Shown here: piece after piece, positions 33,430 to 42,327 of the stretch
Layout of the letters: each line of letters opens with the position of its first letter
Numbering within the stretch: position 1 is the stretch's first letter
Assembly: GCA_002731275.1 (NCBI GenBank)
Contig: PCBK01000080.1
Span: 113,184 to 177,183 of the forward strand
DNA from: Deltaproteobacteria bacterium
GTDB taxonomy: Bacteria; Myxococcota_C; UBA6777
Direction of reading: 5' to 3'
Length of the DNA: 64,000 nucleotides
The notes under the pieces: model-generated
Told to the model about the DNA's origin: nothing
The model's database searches: none
Seen by the model: the letters and a program-made list of their open reading frames with translations, nothing else
Translations under genes and position numbers: made by a program

Positions 33430-34806
33430 TTACGCGCGGTGAGAGACTTTGAGGGTGAGGGGTTTGTCTGGTCCCATCATCTTCGTAAAGAGGGGCTTGA
33501 TCGGTTCATCTGTCGTGGGAGACAGGTGAAAATTCTTTGCGATCCTCGTGAGCAGTAAGCTCCCTTCCAAGATAGAGAACTTCCTTCCAATACACACCCT
33601 CGAACCACCACCAAAGGTGAGATAGTGGTGCTGCATCATCGCTTCGAGTGGGAAGTCGACATAGCGTTCGGGTTTGAACGTCGTTGGATCTTCCCAACAG
33701 TCTGGATGCATGTGAATGGCCATGGGATTGATCAGCAGTTGATCTCCGACCTTAAAGCGAAACCTTCCGACATTGTGTGCTTCTAGGGCTTCTCTTAAAA
33801 TGACAGGAGGCTGGGGATAAAAGCGCAGCGCTTCCAGAAGAGTCCCTTGTGCGTAGGGGATTTTGTTGAGCTCTTTGAGGCCTGTGGGGAGGGATTCGAG
33901 ATGATCGACCTCGTGTTGGAGTTTGGCTTGGACTTCTGGGTGGCGAGCGATCTCGTAAAGAGTCCATGTCATCGCGACTGCGAGGGAGTGGTGACCTGCA
34001 AGCAACATCGTCATCAGCTCATCTCTCATCTCGGAGGGGCTGAAGGCGTCTTCGTCTTCCTGGGCTTTTTGTAACCACTGTCCAAGTAGATCGACAGGCT
34101 TATCTTCGTTTCCGAGGACTCTCTGTCTGTGTTCGATCATCTTCTCGATGATACGGTTGGCTTTGGAGACCTTCTCTTTGAAACGAATATTGGCTTTGGT
34201 GGGAAAAGAGAGCGGCAGGGGGAACAGATTGCTGTTGCGATCGACAACTTCACCGAGTAGCTCGTGTGCGACCTCTGTAAAACCATCAAAGTCCTCGTCA
34301 AAGTCGATTCCAAGGATGGTCCGTAGTAGGCTCGTGAGAGTGATTTCGGACATCTCATGGATGATATCGATGGGCTTATCCTCTGGGTAGGCGCGCCAGC
34401 GCTCGACGAGTTTTTCGGCAGAGCGAAGCATCGTCTCTGTATATCCATCGAGACGAGATGGCGTGAAGGCTGGGTTTGCGAGTCTTCGATGTCGCAACCA
34501 CGTGTCTCCATCGTTGATCAGCAAACCTTCTCCTGTGACGGTCTTCAGGCGCCTCATCAATCGGCCTTTTCGGTAGACTTTGCCTTTGTCTCGCAAGATC
34601 TCCTGTGCCAGCTCAGGGTGGTTGACTTGGTGCAGCTGAAATCCCCACAGATCAAGGCGTACAATATCTCCTTTTGTCGAGCACTTTTCAAACAGACCGA
34701 GAAGATCCCTCGTCAACAAGGGAGGTAAGGTCAAAAAGGGGGACAGGCGCGGAGGGGTGACTCCTTTGACTTCGAGCGCTTCAGAGGAATCAACTGTAGA
34801 AGACAT
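33430..34806 (-). CDS. Cytochrome P450
   Basis: 458 residues, full length for a bacterial P450. AAGGAG lies 8 bases before ATG 34806. The I-helix motif is A-G-H-H-S-L-A, where A-G-x-(D/E)-T-T is usual, so the acidic and threonine residues of the proton-relay are replaced by His-Ser. The K-helix E-A-L-R (ExxR) and the heme-binding F-G-G-G-S-R-V-C-I-G-R (Cys about 405) are intact. There is no signal peptide. It inserts oxygen into an unknown substrate using external ferredoxin/reductase partners, none of which is adjacent. It converges with the VWA/MopE gene (12-base gap) and is divergent from dctQ. Confidence 0.95.
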   Translation of the reverse strand: MSSTVDSSEALEVKGVTPPRLSPFLTLPPLLTRDLLGLFEKCSTKGDIVRLDLWGFQLHQVNHPELAQEILRDKGKVYRKGRLMRRLKTVTGEGLLINDGDTWLRHRRLANPAFTPSRLDGYTETMLRSAEKLVERWRAYPEDKPIDIIHEMSEITLTSLLRTILGIDFDEDFDGFTEVAHELLGEVVDRNSNLFPLPLSFPTKANIRFKEKVSKANRIIEKMIEHRQRVLGNEDKPVDLLGQWLQKAQEDEDAFSPSEMRDELMTMLLAGHHSLAVAMTWTLYEIARHPEVQAKLQHEVDHLESLPTGLKELNKIPYAQGTLLEALRFYPQPPVILREALEAHNVGRFRFKVGDQLLINPMAIHMHPDCWEDPTTFKPERYVDFPLEAMMQHHYLTFGGGSRVCIGRKFSILEGSLLLTRIAKNFHLSPTTDEPIKPLFTKMMGPDKPLTLKVSHRA

Positions 34807-35108
34807 CTTTCATACTCCTTGTTACAGGTAAAGGATCAGCACCAACGCTTTCATCGATGAACACGAAGATGGTAAGTATGGTCTGTTTTGTCAATTATAG
34901 TCAACATTATTTTATAAAAACGTAGACTCATGATGAAGAGTCTCTTATGGCTTGTGGCAGAATGGCCAATGTCTGTGGAATAGGCGTTGCGTTTTTGGGG
35001 GTGCCTGTTCTATCATGTAGCTCCATTTTGGCATGAGTTTGGAGCTTGCGCGCACATCGTGTGTGGTAGCGACACATGCATCTGATTGTAAACATGAATG
35101 AGGTCAAT
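34807..35108. other. 302-base divergent region between the P450 gene and dctQ, AT-rich core
   Basis: The stretch 34886-34920 is AT-rich and could serve both directions. On the plus strand TTGTCA (34888-34893) and TTTATA (34911-34916) are 17 bases apart. On the minus strand a perfect TATAAT lies at 34899-34894 but lacks a good -35. TTGACTATAATTGACA on the minus strand is a direct repeat of TTGAC. No gene is visible. Confidence 0.35.
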
Positions 35109-35810
35109 ATGAAGCGAATGTTGCAAACATGGCATACCTTTGACGATGCCTTACAAAAGGTCGAGCAGTGGCTGATTGTCATCGGTCTGATGGTGATTTT
35201 GATCACAGGGGTTGCCAGCATTGTTTTGAGAAACACCGTCGGGTGGGGGCTGGCGTTTGCCGATGTGCTCGCGCGGCAAATCACTGTTTGGCTTGGTCTA
35301 CTAGGCGCGACGCTTGCGACGACAACAGGTGAACACATCAATATCGACGCTTTGAGCCGCATGTTCAAACGCAAAGGTCTCCAACTCAACCGCGTGTTTG
35401 TCGGTTTGATGTGTGTGATTGGTAGTGGTGTGTTGACCTACTGTGCGTTTGCTTTTTGGATGTTTTACTTCAAACAACCACAGACCATCGAGCTTGGTGG
35501 AATGAAGGTCCAAAGCTATTGGATCTTGACGATTTTTCCGCTCGCGATGGTGTTGATGACCATTCGATATAGCGTCCAGACAATTGAGTACATTTATGCG
35601 TATCGTGGGGAGATTTTGCCCGGATCTATCGCAGAGCTGCGAATGAAAGAAGATGAAGAACGCGAAGCGATCGCGGCGATGGGTGGTGATGCGGCTGTTC
35701 TTGCTGCAGAAGCCGTCCAAGAAGACGGTGAGCAAGAAGAAGTCTCTTCAGAGAAAGTATCAGAGACAACCGACGAACACGCTGATTCCGATAAAGGAGG
35801 TGAGGCATGA
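35109..35810 (+). CDS. dctQ: TRAP transporter small permease subunit DctQ
   Basis: 233 residues. ATG 35109 (M-K-R-M-L-Q-T-W) is chosen because GAGG lies 5 bases upstream; in-frame ATGs at 35076 and 35094 lack this. Four predicted membrane helices and the central R-Q-I-T-V-W-L-G-L-L-G-A-T motif with the following G-E-H-I-N-I-D-A are characteristic of DctQ. The C-terminal 55 residues form an unusual acidic cytoplasmic tail (E-D-E-E-R-E ... D-S-D-K-G-G-E-A). It overlaps dctM by ATGA. Together they form the membrane complex for a TRAP system whose likely receptor (DctP) and TatT lie at 9376-11402. Confidence 0.92.
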   Translation: MKRMLQTWHTFDDALQKVEQWLIVIGLMVILITGVASIVLRNTVGWGLAFADVLARQITVWLGLLGATLATTTGEHINIDALSRMFKRKGLQLNRVFVGLMCVIGSGVLTYCAFAFWMFYFKQPQTIELGGMKVQSYWILTIFPLAMVLMTIRYSVQTIEYIYAYRGEILPGSIAELRMKEDEEREAIAAMGGDAAVLAAEAVQEDGEQEEVSSEKVSETTDEHADSDKGGEA

Positions 35811-37363
35811 TCGCAACGCTTACGATTGTATTTATCCTCCTCCTCGCGCTCTTTGGTTATCCGCTCTACATGGTGATCGGCGGCATTGCGCTCGTATTGA
35901 CTGTCAAACTCGGCCTCAACCCCGCATTATTTTTCACGCAAGGGTACGAGCAGCTCGGAAGCTCTCCGACGTTGGTGAGTATTCCACTGTTTACCTTTAC
36001 GGGCTACTTGATGGCGGAGAGTCGCACTGGAGACCGACTGGTTCGTCTCTTTGAAGGTCTGCTCGGATGGATGCCTGGTGGATTGACGATCCAAATCGTG
36101 ATCGTGTGTTCGTTCTTTACGATCTTTACAGGTGCATCTGGTGTGACGATTATCGCGCTGGGGACGCTCTTGTATCCGGTCTTACTGAAGTCCAATTACC
36201 CAGAAGAGTATTCTCTTGGGTTGTTGACGGCGTCGGGGTCGTTGGGGTTGTTGTTGCCACCGAGTTTGCCGATCATCATGTACGGTGTGATCGCAAAAGC
36301 CGACATTCGGGCGTTGTTTTGGGCAGGTGTGATTCCTGGGATCTTGATGATGGCTGTTCTCGCTGTGCACGGCGTATACGTGAGCACCAAAGCCGAGACA
36401 CATCGCCCTGCGTTTGAGCTGGGTGAGCTTTGGAAAGCCACCTGGGAAGCCAAGTGGGAAGTGCTCCTGCCGATCGTCGTGATGTTCTTGCTTTACTCCG
36501 GTACGGTTGGGATTCCTGAGATCGCGATCCTGGTGACTGCGTATGTCTTTATTATTGAGGTTTTCATCTACAAAGATCTCCATCTCTTCAAAGATATCCC
36601 CCGCGTGTGTCGACTCTCTCTCAAACTCGTCGGCTCGATCATCATCATCTTGATGAGCGCGCTCGCGTTGAGTGACATCTTGATTTTGCAAGAAGTTCCA
36701 GACGCTATGTTTACCTTCTTGAAGCCCTACATCACGAACAAGTGGATCTTCTTGTTGGTTCTCAACATCTTCTTGATCTTCGTAGGTTGTTTGCTTGATA
36801 TCTTCTCTGCGATTCTCGTCGTGGTCCCCTTGATCGTGCCCCTCGCCAACAAGTTTGGCGTCGATCCCATCCACTTGGGGATCATCTTCCTGGCGAACTT
36901 GGAGCTGGGTTACTTGACGCCTCCCGTTGGGATCAACCTGTTTATCTCAAGTCTGACCTTCAAAAAGCCCGTCCTCAAACTCTACAGAGTGTCCTTGCCG
37001 TTCTTAGGTATTTTGGCCATCGCTTTGTTGATGATCACGTATATCCCGGCATTGAGTTTGTGGTTGCCGACACAAGCAGGGGCGATCAAAGTTGTGAAAA
37101 CAGGCGGAAAGAAGAAACCTGTTGGTCGCGTGATCAAGTTGATCGACGACAAAGAGCTCAAGAAGATGAAAGCCGCAGAAGAAGATGAAGGCGGTGGGGA
37201 TGATGATCTGGGTGATGATCTGGATGATGATCTTGGCGATGATGACAACGGCAAAGAGGAGAAGCGCAAAGCACCTCCCAAGCGCCGTGCTGATACACCA
37301 GAGAAGAAAAAGACAGAGAAACGTCCAGCACCCCGCCGTTCAAAGCCTGCACCTCGTCGATGA
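35807..37363 (+). CDS. dctM: TRAP transporter large permease subunit DctM with a long charged C-terminal tail
   Basis: 518 residues. ATG 35807 overlaps the dctQ stop. The first 430 residues are the normal DctM ion-coupled transporter domain with about 12 membrane helices and the motifs G-A-S-G-V-T-I-I-A-L-G and L-E-L-G-Y-L-T-P-P-V-G-I-N-L-F. After that comes a tail of about 85 residues that DctM proteins normally lack: an Asp/Gly block (D-D-D-L-G-D-D-L-D-D-D-L) then a Lys/Arg/Pro block (P-A-P-R-R-S-K-P-A-P-R-R). The stop overlaps the next gene by 4 bases. The tail is probably cytoplasmic and may bind a partner. Confidence 0.93.
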   Translation: MIATLTIVFILLLALFGYPLYMVIGGIALVLTVKLGLNPALFFTQGYEQLGSSPTLVSIPLFTFTGYLMAESRTGDRLVRLFEGLLGWMPGGLTIQIVIVCSFFTIFTGASGVTIIALGTLLYPVLLKSNYPEEYSLGLLTASGSLGLLLPPSLPIIMYGVIAKADIRALFWAGVIPGILMMAVLAVHGVYVSTKAETHRPAFELGELWKATWEAKWEVLLPIVVMFLLYSGTVGIPEIAILVTAYVFIIEVFIYKDLHLFKDIPRVCRLSLKLVGSIIIILMSALALSDILILQEVPDAMFTFLKPYITNKWIFLLVLNIFLIFVGCLLDIFSAILVVVPLIVPLANKFGVDPIHLGIIFLANLELGYLTPPVGINLFISSLTFKKPVLKLYRVSLPFLGILAIALLMITYIPALSLWLPTQAGAIKVVKTGGKKKPVGRVIKLIDDKELKKMKAAEEDEGGGDDDLGDDLDDDLGDDDNGKEEKRKAPPKRRADTPEKKKTEKRPAPRRSKPAPRR

Positions 37364-39129
37364 TTGATACACTCCACGACATGTGGGCCGTCTCCCACAT
37401 GCAGTGGGATGTTGAAGTCGACGGCCTCTCTCTCTCCGTTCAACTCTTCGATCTCGACGCCACACAAGGGCTGCCTCAGATGAAGCGAGGTCCACTCTCG
37501 ATGTGGGCGCAGCCTGTCGAACCTGCCAACGCCTCTTCACACGCGCTGCTGTACAATCTCTCCGAGCAGCCGATCGCTGTGTCCTCTATCCAACTGCGTG
37601 AACAGAGTGAGTACATTCTGAAAGTCGAAGTGAAAAAGGGTGGGGATGTGCTCCCTTCGCTTGCGTGCTTCCCGGCATTGCATTATCCCATTTTGCGTGT
37701 CGAGCCAATTGTGAGAGAGGGAAAGCAGCTCTCCGCGCGCTTGAATTTTCGCGATTATGTTGGCTATGCGACGCTGAGTATCGAGGTTGAAGGTCGCACG
37801 TTGTTTCGCGTTGATCTCGAAGTTCGCTCCAAAAAGCTCGGATATTTGGATGAGTACGTCGCCATTCTCGATGAGCTCGCGGCGCAGGCAGCCGGGTTGG
37901 TCTTGCGTTTGGAGAGTCCTGTGCGGATGCATTTTCGGCAAGAACCTCTCGAAACGCGACCCAAAGGGCGTATTGAGTTCTTCTTGTTGCTGCGTCACTT
38001 TTTGCACTCGGAGTCTTTTGAGAGCGCGATTGAGTGGTTGATACGTTATCCCCATCGACATCTCTCGCGGACGAAAAGAGATGCTCAGCTCGGTCGTCAT
38101 GTCGTGATGAACTCTCGTGAACTTGATGAGGGGGTAAGAAGAGGTGGGCCTTCGACAAAGATCCCGATGGATTGGTCTGTTCTCCCTAACATCAAACGTC
38201 TGCCTCTGTCTTTTGTCCGCGAAGAGGTCGAGCTAGCCCTCGAAAATCCCGAAAACATCTTTGTGCTGCAGTTCTTTTTGCGTCGACAAGAGCAACTGAT
38301 GTGGCTCAAGCAATCCTTTCAAAAGCGTCGATGGAATGGTCTTGTCATGGAGATCGAGCGGTTGGAGGATCGTCTCTCTTCCTTCCATGCGCGCTTGCCA
38401 TTCTCGACCCTTGAGGCGAGACAACCCATTCATACACAAGCCCTACAACAGATGAGTATGCGTCGGGGGTATCGAGAGCTTGTCGATATCGAAGAGCAGC
38501 TCACTTGGGGACTCTCTCTCGTCTGGAACGATATCGCTGAGGCGATCGCAGGGCCCATCCGCGATCTCGCCCAATTGTACGAAATGTGGTGCTTTTTTGC
38601 GTTGTATAATGCGCTCAAAGACCTCACCGACAAACAAACGCCACCACCTGTACTGCAACTCGATACTGATGGCTGGAAGGTCATGCTTCCAAAAGGACAC
38701 GAGAAGGGGCTGTCTTTTTCGTACAAGGAGCTGGAGATTCGGTTGTATTATCAACGTCGTTTTACGCCGGGAATCGGGACTTTTCATTCATACTCTGTCG
38801 CCTTGACCCCTGACTATACCCTCGAATGTGTGACGCCATCCGGGGAGGTCTGCTTGATTTGTTTCGACGCCAAGTATCGAGCAGATAGCGCGCTCGAAAA
38901 GATGCATGCATATCGAGATGCGCTCCGTGGCGCGGCTGGTGCGTATTTGTTTTACCCTGGAGATCAACAAGAACCGACACTCTTTCATCTCGACGCTTTG
39001 CGCCCCTTTCCTGGCGTGGGGGCATTTCCACTTCGTCCTCACTCCGAGAGTTTGCGGTGGCTGTTCTCTTTTTTACAGTTCATTTTCGAACATCTTTTGC
39101 AAACAGACAGTCTTACAGGTAAAAGTTAA
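37360..39129 (+). CDS. DUF2357/PD-(D/E)XK nuclease-like protein (McrC-related), orphan
   Basis: 589 residues. ATG 37360 overlaps the dctM stop (ATGA). The N-terminal two thirds resemble DUF2357, including the Y-E-M-W-C-F-F-A-L-Y-N-A-L segment near residue 407. The C-terminal part has a PD-(D/E)XK-like core: L-T-P-D-Y-T-L then I-C-F-D-A-K-Y-R, followed by a helix with M-H-A-Y-R-D-A-L (near residues 480-530). Such proteins are usually partnered with a McrB-like AAA+ GTPase in restriction/defence loci. No such gene is adjacent. Coupling to a TRAP permease is odd and may be fortuitous operon growth. Nuclease activity is inference from motif order. Confidence 0.78.
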   Translation: MIDTLHDMWAVSHMQWDVEVDGLSLSVQLFDLDATQGLPQMKRGPLSMWAQPVEPANASSHALLYNLSEQPIAVSSIQLREQSEYILKVEVKKGGDVLPSLACFPALHYPILRVEPIVREGKQLSARLNFRDYVGYATLSIEVEGRTLFRVDLEVRSKKLGYLDEYVAILDELAAQAAGLVLRLESPVRMHFRQEPLETRPKGRIEFFLLLRHFLHSESFESAIEWLIRYPHRHLSRTKRDAQLGRHVVMNSRELDEGVRRGGPSTKIPMDWSVLPNIKRLPLSFVREEVELALENPENIFVLQFFLRRQEQLMWLKQSFQKRRWNGLVMEIERLEDRLSSFHARLPFSTLEARQPIHTQALQQMSMRRGYRELVDIEEQLTWGLSLVWNDIAEAIAGPIRDLAQLYEMWCFFALYNALKDLTDKQTPPPVLQLDTDGWKVMLPKGHEKGLSFSYKELEIRLYYQRRFTPGIGTFHSYSVALTPDYTLECVTPSGEVCLICFDAKYRADSALEKMHAYRDALRGAAGAYLFYPGDQQEPTLFHLDALRPFPGVGAFPLRPHSESLRWLFSFLQFIFEHLLQTDSLTGKS

Positions 39130-39202
39130 TGTGACTCTTTTTGTTGAGAGGTGACTTTTTTCTTTTTCGCCAGATGGACATCTTGTCTGAAGGGAGTTGT
39201 AG

Positions 39203-39898
39203 ATGAGTGAGGTCAAGTTCAAGGATTTTGGTAAGATCGTGTTTTTCACAGGTGCAGGGATGAGCGCAGAGAGTGGCATCCCGACATACCGTGGAAAAGG
39301 TGGTATGTGGGAGAAGTACAATTACGAGGATTACGCGTGTCAGTCGGCGTTTGATCGTGATCCAGAGCATGTGTGGGAGTTTCACGAGGCGAGACGTCAG
39401 GCTGTCGCTGACTGTGAGCCCAATAGAGGACATCAGATCATCGCGGAGCTTGTCCAAGGGAACGAGAATGTGAGCGTCGTGACACAAAACATCGACGGGC
39501 TCCATCAGCGGGCAGGGGCAAAGCAGGTGTTTGAGCTGCATGGGAGTCTGTGGCGTGTGAGGGTGGATGCGTTGGGGTTGATCGAGGAGAACTTTGATGT
39601 GCCCATGAAGACCTACCAACACTCTTCAGGGGCGTATTGGCGTCCTGATATTGTGTGGTTTGGTGATCATTTACGAAGTGACGTGATCCAGGCCGCGCTT
39701 GACAAGATCAAGGGTTGTGATCTGCTCGTGAGTATTGGGACGAGTGGTGTTGTGTTTCCTGCGGCGCAATTTCCAATTGAGGCGAAGCTGAAGGGCGCAA
39801 CGCTTGTAGAGATCAATCCTGAAGAGACTGCAATGTCGGAGATCTATGATGTGTGTTTGAGGGGCTCGGCGTCGGATATGTTGGCGTCGATGTTGTAG
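39203..39898 (+). CDS. cobB: Sirtuin-type NAD-dependent protein deacylase lacking the zinc cysteines
   Basis: 231 residues. GGGAG precedes ATG 39203. Rossmann and active-site motifs are intact: F-T-G-A-G-M-S-A-E-S-G-I-P-T-Y-R-G, T-Q-N-I-D-G-L-H and the catalytic F-E-L-H-G-S-L-W (His113). After the His the usual C-x-x-C ... C-x-x-C zinc module is absent: residues 117-146 contain no cysteine before W-R-P-D-I-V-W-F-G. It removes acyl groups from lysines using NAD+. Some bacterial CobB branches also lack zinc ligands, so it is probably active. It lies 73 bases after the DUF2357 nuclease gene, same strand. Confidence 0.9.
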   Translation: MSEVKFKDFGKIVFFTGAGMSAESGIPTYRGKGGMWEKYNYEDYACQSAFDRDPEHVWEFHEARRQAVADCEPNRGHQIIAELVQGNENVSVVTQNIDGLHQRAGAKQVFELHGSLWRVRVDALGLIEENFDVPMKTYQHSSGAYWRPDIVWFGDHLRSDVIQAALDKIKGCDLLVSIGTSGVVFPAAQFPIEAKLKGATLVEINPEETAMSEIYDVCLRGSASDMLASML

Positions 39899-39903
39899 GT
39901 GGG

Positions 39904-42327
39904 TTATTCGTCTTTTTTCTCTTTGATATCGAGAGAATCACTTGAGACACTCGTGGCAGCTTCGTGGGTTTGGTAGATATTGCTGAAGACGGAGATGTCT
40001 TCTTGTGGGGGTCTGTTTTTGCTGGGGGGCTCGTCTTTTGACGGGCGTTGGTTTTTGTCTGTCGTTTGTTCTGCTTCGTCTGATGCCTCTTCTGTCGACG
40101 TTGTATCCGCAGGTTGCTCACCTGTCTCGGCTGGCGCTTCGCCAGCCTCAACTGGTGCTTCACTTGTCTCAGTAGAGGCTTCGTCAGTCTCTGTTGTTTT
40201 GTCTTCCGTCGCAGCGCTCTCTTCTGCTGTTGGCGTCGCGTCATCCGAGGCCTCGGTCGGCGCTTCTTCTACAGAATCCGTCGCCTGTGAAGAGTCTTTA
40301 GCGCTCTCTTCGTCCTGAGCTGTCTCTGCTGACTCTTCAGGTGCTACTTCAGGGGAGGCTTCTGCTGTCGCTTCCTCTGGTGTTGTTTCTGGAACATCGT
40401 CTGGAACAGGCTCTTCTTCCGTGCTCTCTTCTGATGTGGTCGCTTCTTCGGAGGTTGATTCTTCAGTGACTGTCTCTTCGGGGGTTTCTTCAGTGGCTGT
40501 CTCTTCAGCGACTGTCTCTTCAGCGACTGTCTCTTCGGATGTTTCTTCAGCGACTGTCTCTTCGGCGTTGCTTTCGGAGGCTGACGTGACTTCATCTGCG
40601 GTTGATGCTTCTGGAGCATCCGCTTCGGGCGTTTGTTGTTCGGTCTCGTCGCTCTCTGCTGTGACTGGCGCAGGCTCATCAGTTGTGGTGTCGACTTCAG
40701 GGGGTTCTTCTTCTGAAGTGGTCTCTTGCTCTGTTGGAGACTCATCAGTAGAAGTGGGTGTCTCTACTGCGACTGGCGTCGAGGAAGGTCCTGGCAGATC
40801 GACAGTGTGTGCTGGGACTGCATCAAGAGACGCCTGTGAGGGGAGGAAGTCAGGTTCTTCGATGAGCAGGTCATCATCTTCTTCTGGTTCTGACGCTGCG
40901 GTCGCTGTGTCTGGTGCTGCTTCTGGCTCTGTCTCCGTTGGTGCTGCTTCCGCTTCGACCTCTTCGATGGCCTGGAAGGACGGGATAATAGAGGCGAGAG
41001 CTTCACGATTACCCAATTGAATGGCTTTAAGTGCGTGTTTGACTGTTTGACTTTCGTCTTTGATGCCCTGTTTGAATTTGAGCAAAATTTGTTCGAGCGT
41101 CAACTCCATCAACTCGGCACATCGAGTAAACTCTGAGAATTCATCTTCACTGAGCAGACCATTATTTCGGTGTCCGTAGAGGACTGCGACAGGGCGTCCT
41201 TTGAGGCGGATCGCGAAGAGGTAGATAACTTCAGGTGGTGGGTAGAAGAGCATAAACATGAAGCGATCGGCTTCGCTCTCTGGTGGAGGTCCAGCATAGG
41301 GGACGTAGGACTCACGGAGTCGGTTGAAGATGCTGTCGGAGTCGAGTGAGATCTCGATGCTCTTGAAGGCTTTTTCGAGATCGGGTGCGCCGGGAAGTCT
41401 GTAACCCACGACCTTGTCTTTGGGGACAAGCAGGAAGCCTGCCTGATCGACAAACTTCTCACAAAAACGCATCCCCACTTCGATCATCCCTGTACGTGTT
41501 TGGGTGTGCTCGAAGAGGTATTCGAGATCATCCATGCTGAGGGCGATGTTGTTTTTTTCAGGTTCCTCTACAGGCGCAGGAGCAGTGGAGGTCTCTACAG
41601 GAGCGGGTGTGCTCGTGACTTCCTCGGTGACCGCTGGGAGTGCATCACTTGAAGCGTCGATATCTTTGGGGATGTCTGTCTCGACAGCGGTGAGGTTTTG
41701 TTTGGATAGATTTTGCAAGTCGGAGGAGAGATCGAGATCCCCAAAAGCGTCCAGCCCTGCGATCCCATCAAGAAGACCGGCAAGTGGGTCCTTGGGAGCT
41801 TTGGGAGCCTTGGCTTGAGGTGTCTCTGTCGTGGGGACTTGTTTGTCGAGTGGCCACTTGTCGAGCAAGGGACGCAGTGTTTTGCTTGGGATGACTGCGT
41901 AGTGGAGTTCGAGTAATTGGGCCATAAAGATCTGTGAGATAGGGGTACATTGTACCTTCAGGCCGAGCTTTTTTTCGATCTCTTCTTGGTTCTCTGGGTC
42001 AAAGTCGATCGTCGTTGCAAGTTGAAGCGTCGCTCCATCCGATAGGTAAGGGAACACCTTGTAGGTTTTTGCGATGGAGGGGGTCACTTGTAGGATGACG
42101 CTGCCGTCGACTTGTTGGAGTGCTTTCAGATCGATAGGAGGAACATCGAAAGCACGCGCCAAGTAAGTGTTGGCTTGCAATGGGGTGAGATGTCCATTTT
42201 TGCACAATTCTGCGTCAAGCGTTGTGGGTTGTTCTTGTCGCTTTTGCCGACGGGAGAAGATTGTGACCATCTCATCGTAGGTGATAAGTTTATCTTGTGT
42301 CAAAAGGTGAGCTAGCAGAAAGGACAT
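39904..42327 (-). CDS. MshEN/GspE-N domain protein with GAF-like domain and long acidic repetitive tail
   Basis: ATG 42327 (807 residues) is preferred, with GAGAG about 5 bases upstream; the frame stays open further upstream. Residues about 40-150 match the N-terminal domain of type II secretion/type IV pilus ATPases (N-G-H-L-T-P-L-Q-A-N-T-Y-L-A-R, A-K-T-Y-K-V-F-P), which can bind cyclic di-GMP. No ATPase domain follows. A second domain near residues 250-420 looks GAF-like. Residues about 440-780 are low-complexity Glu/Thr/Ala/Ser/Pro (for example E-E-T-V-A-E-E-T). A role as a cytoplasmic regulator of a pilus or secretion system is inferred. It converges with the sirtuin gene. Confidence 0.75.
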   Translation of the reverse strand: MSFLLAHLLTQDKLITYDEMVTIFSRRQKRQEQPTTLDAELCKNGHLTPLQANTYLARAFDVPPIDLKALQQVDGSVILQVTPSIAKTYKVFPYLSDGATLQLATTIDFDPENQEEIEKKLGLKVQCTPISQIFMAQLLELHYAVIPSKTLRPLLDKWPLDKQVPTTETPQAKAPKAPKDPLAGLLDGIAGLDAFGDLDLSSDLQNLSKQNLTAVETDIPKDIDASSDALPAVTEEVTSTPAPVETSTAPAPVEEPEKNNIALSMDDLEYLFEHTQTRTGMIEVGMRFCEKFVDQAGFLLVPKDKVVGYRLPGAPDLEKAFKSIEISLDSDSIFNRLRESYVPYAGPPPESEADRFMFMLFYPPPEVIYLFAIRLKGRPVAVLYGHRNNGLLSEDEFSEFTRCAELMELTLEQILLKFKQGIKDESQTVKHALKAIQLGNREALASIIPSFQAIEEVEAEAAPTETEPEAAPDTATAASEPEEDDDLLIEEPDFLPSQASLDAVPAHTVDLPGPSSTPVAVETPTSTDESPTEQETTSEEEPPEVDTTTDEPAPVTAESDETEQQTPEADAPEASTADEVTSASESNAEETVAEETSEETVAEETVAEETATEETPEETVTEESTSEEATTSEESTEEEPVPDDVPETTPEEATAEASPEVAPEESAETAQDEESAKDSSQATDSVEEAPTEASDDATPTAEESAATEDKTTETDEASTETSEAPVEAGEAPAETGEQPADTTSTEEASDEAEQTTDKNQRPSKDEPPSKNRPPQEDISVFSNIYQTHEAATSVSSDSLDIKEKKDE
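40466..40564. repeat. 15-base coding minisatellite in the acidic tail
   Basis: The unit gcgactgtctcttca occurs at 40508-40522 and, with one change, at 40523-40537 and 40550-40564, with degenerate copies at 40466-40480 and 40493-40507. It encodes the pentapeptide T-V-A-E-E on the minus strand. Unit changes preserve frame, so tail length can vary without loss of function. Confidence 0.7.

Noticed and set aside
36182..36874. 230-codon minus-strand frame inside dctM.
   Set aside because: Asp/Glu/His-rich antisense of membrane-helix codons; no start signal.
40421..41020. 199-codon Ser/Val-rich frame on the plus strand.
   Set aside because: It is the antisense of the Glu/Thr/Ala acidic tail; composition alone explains the openness.
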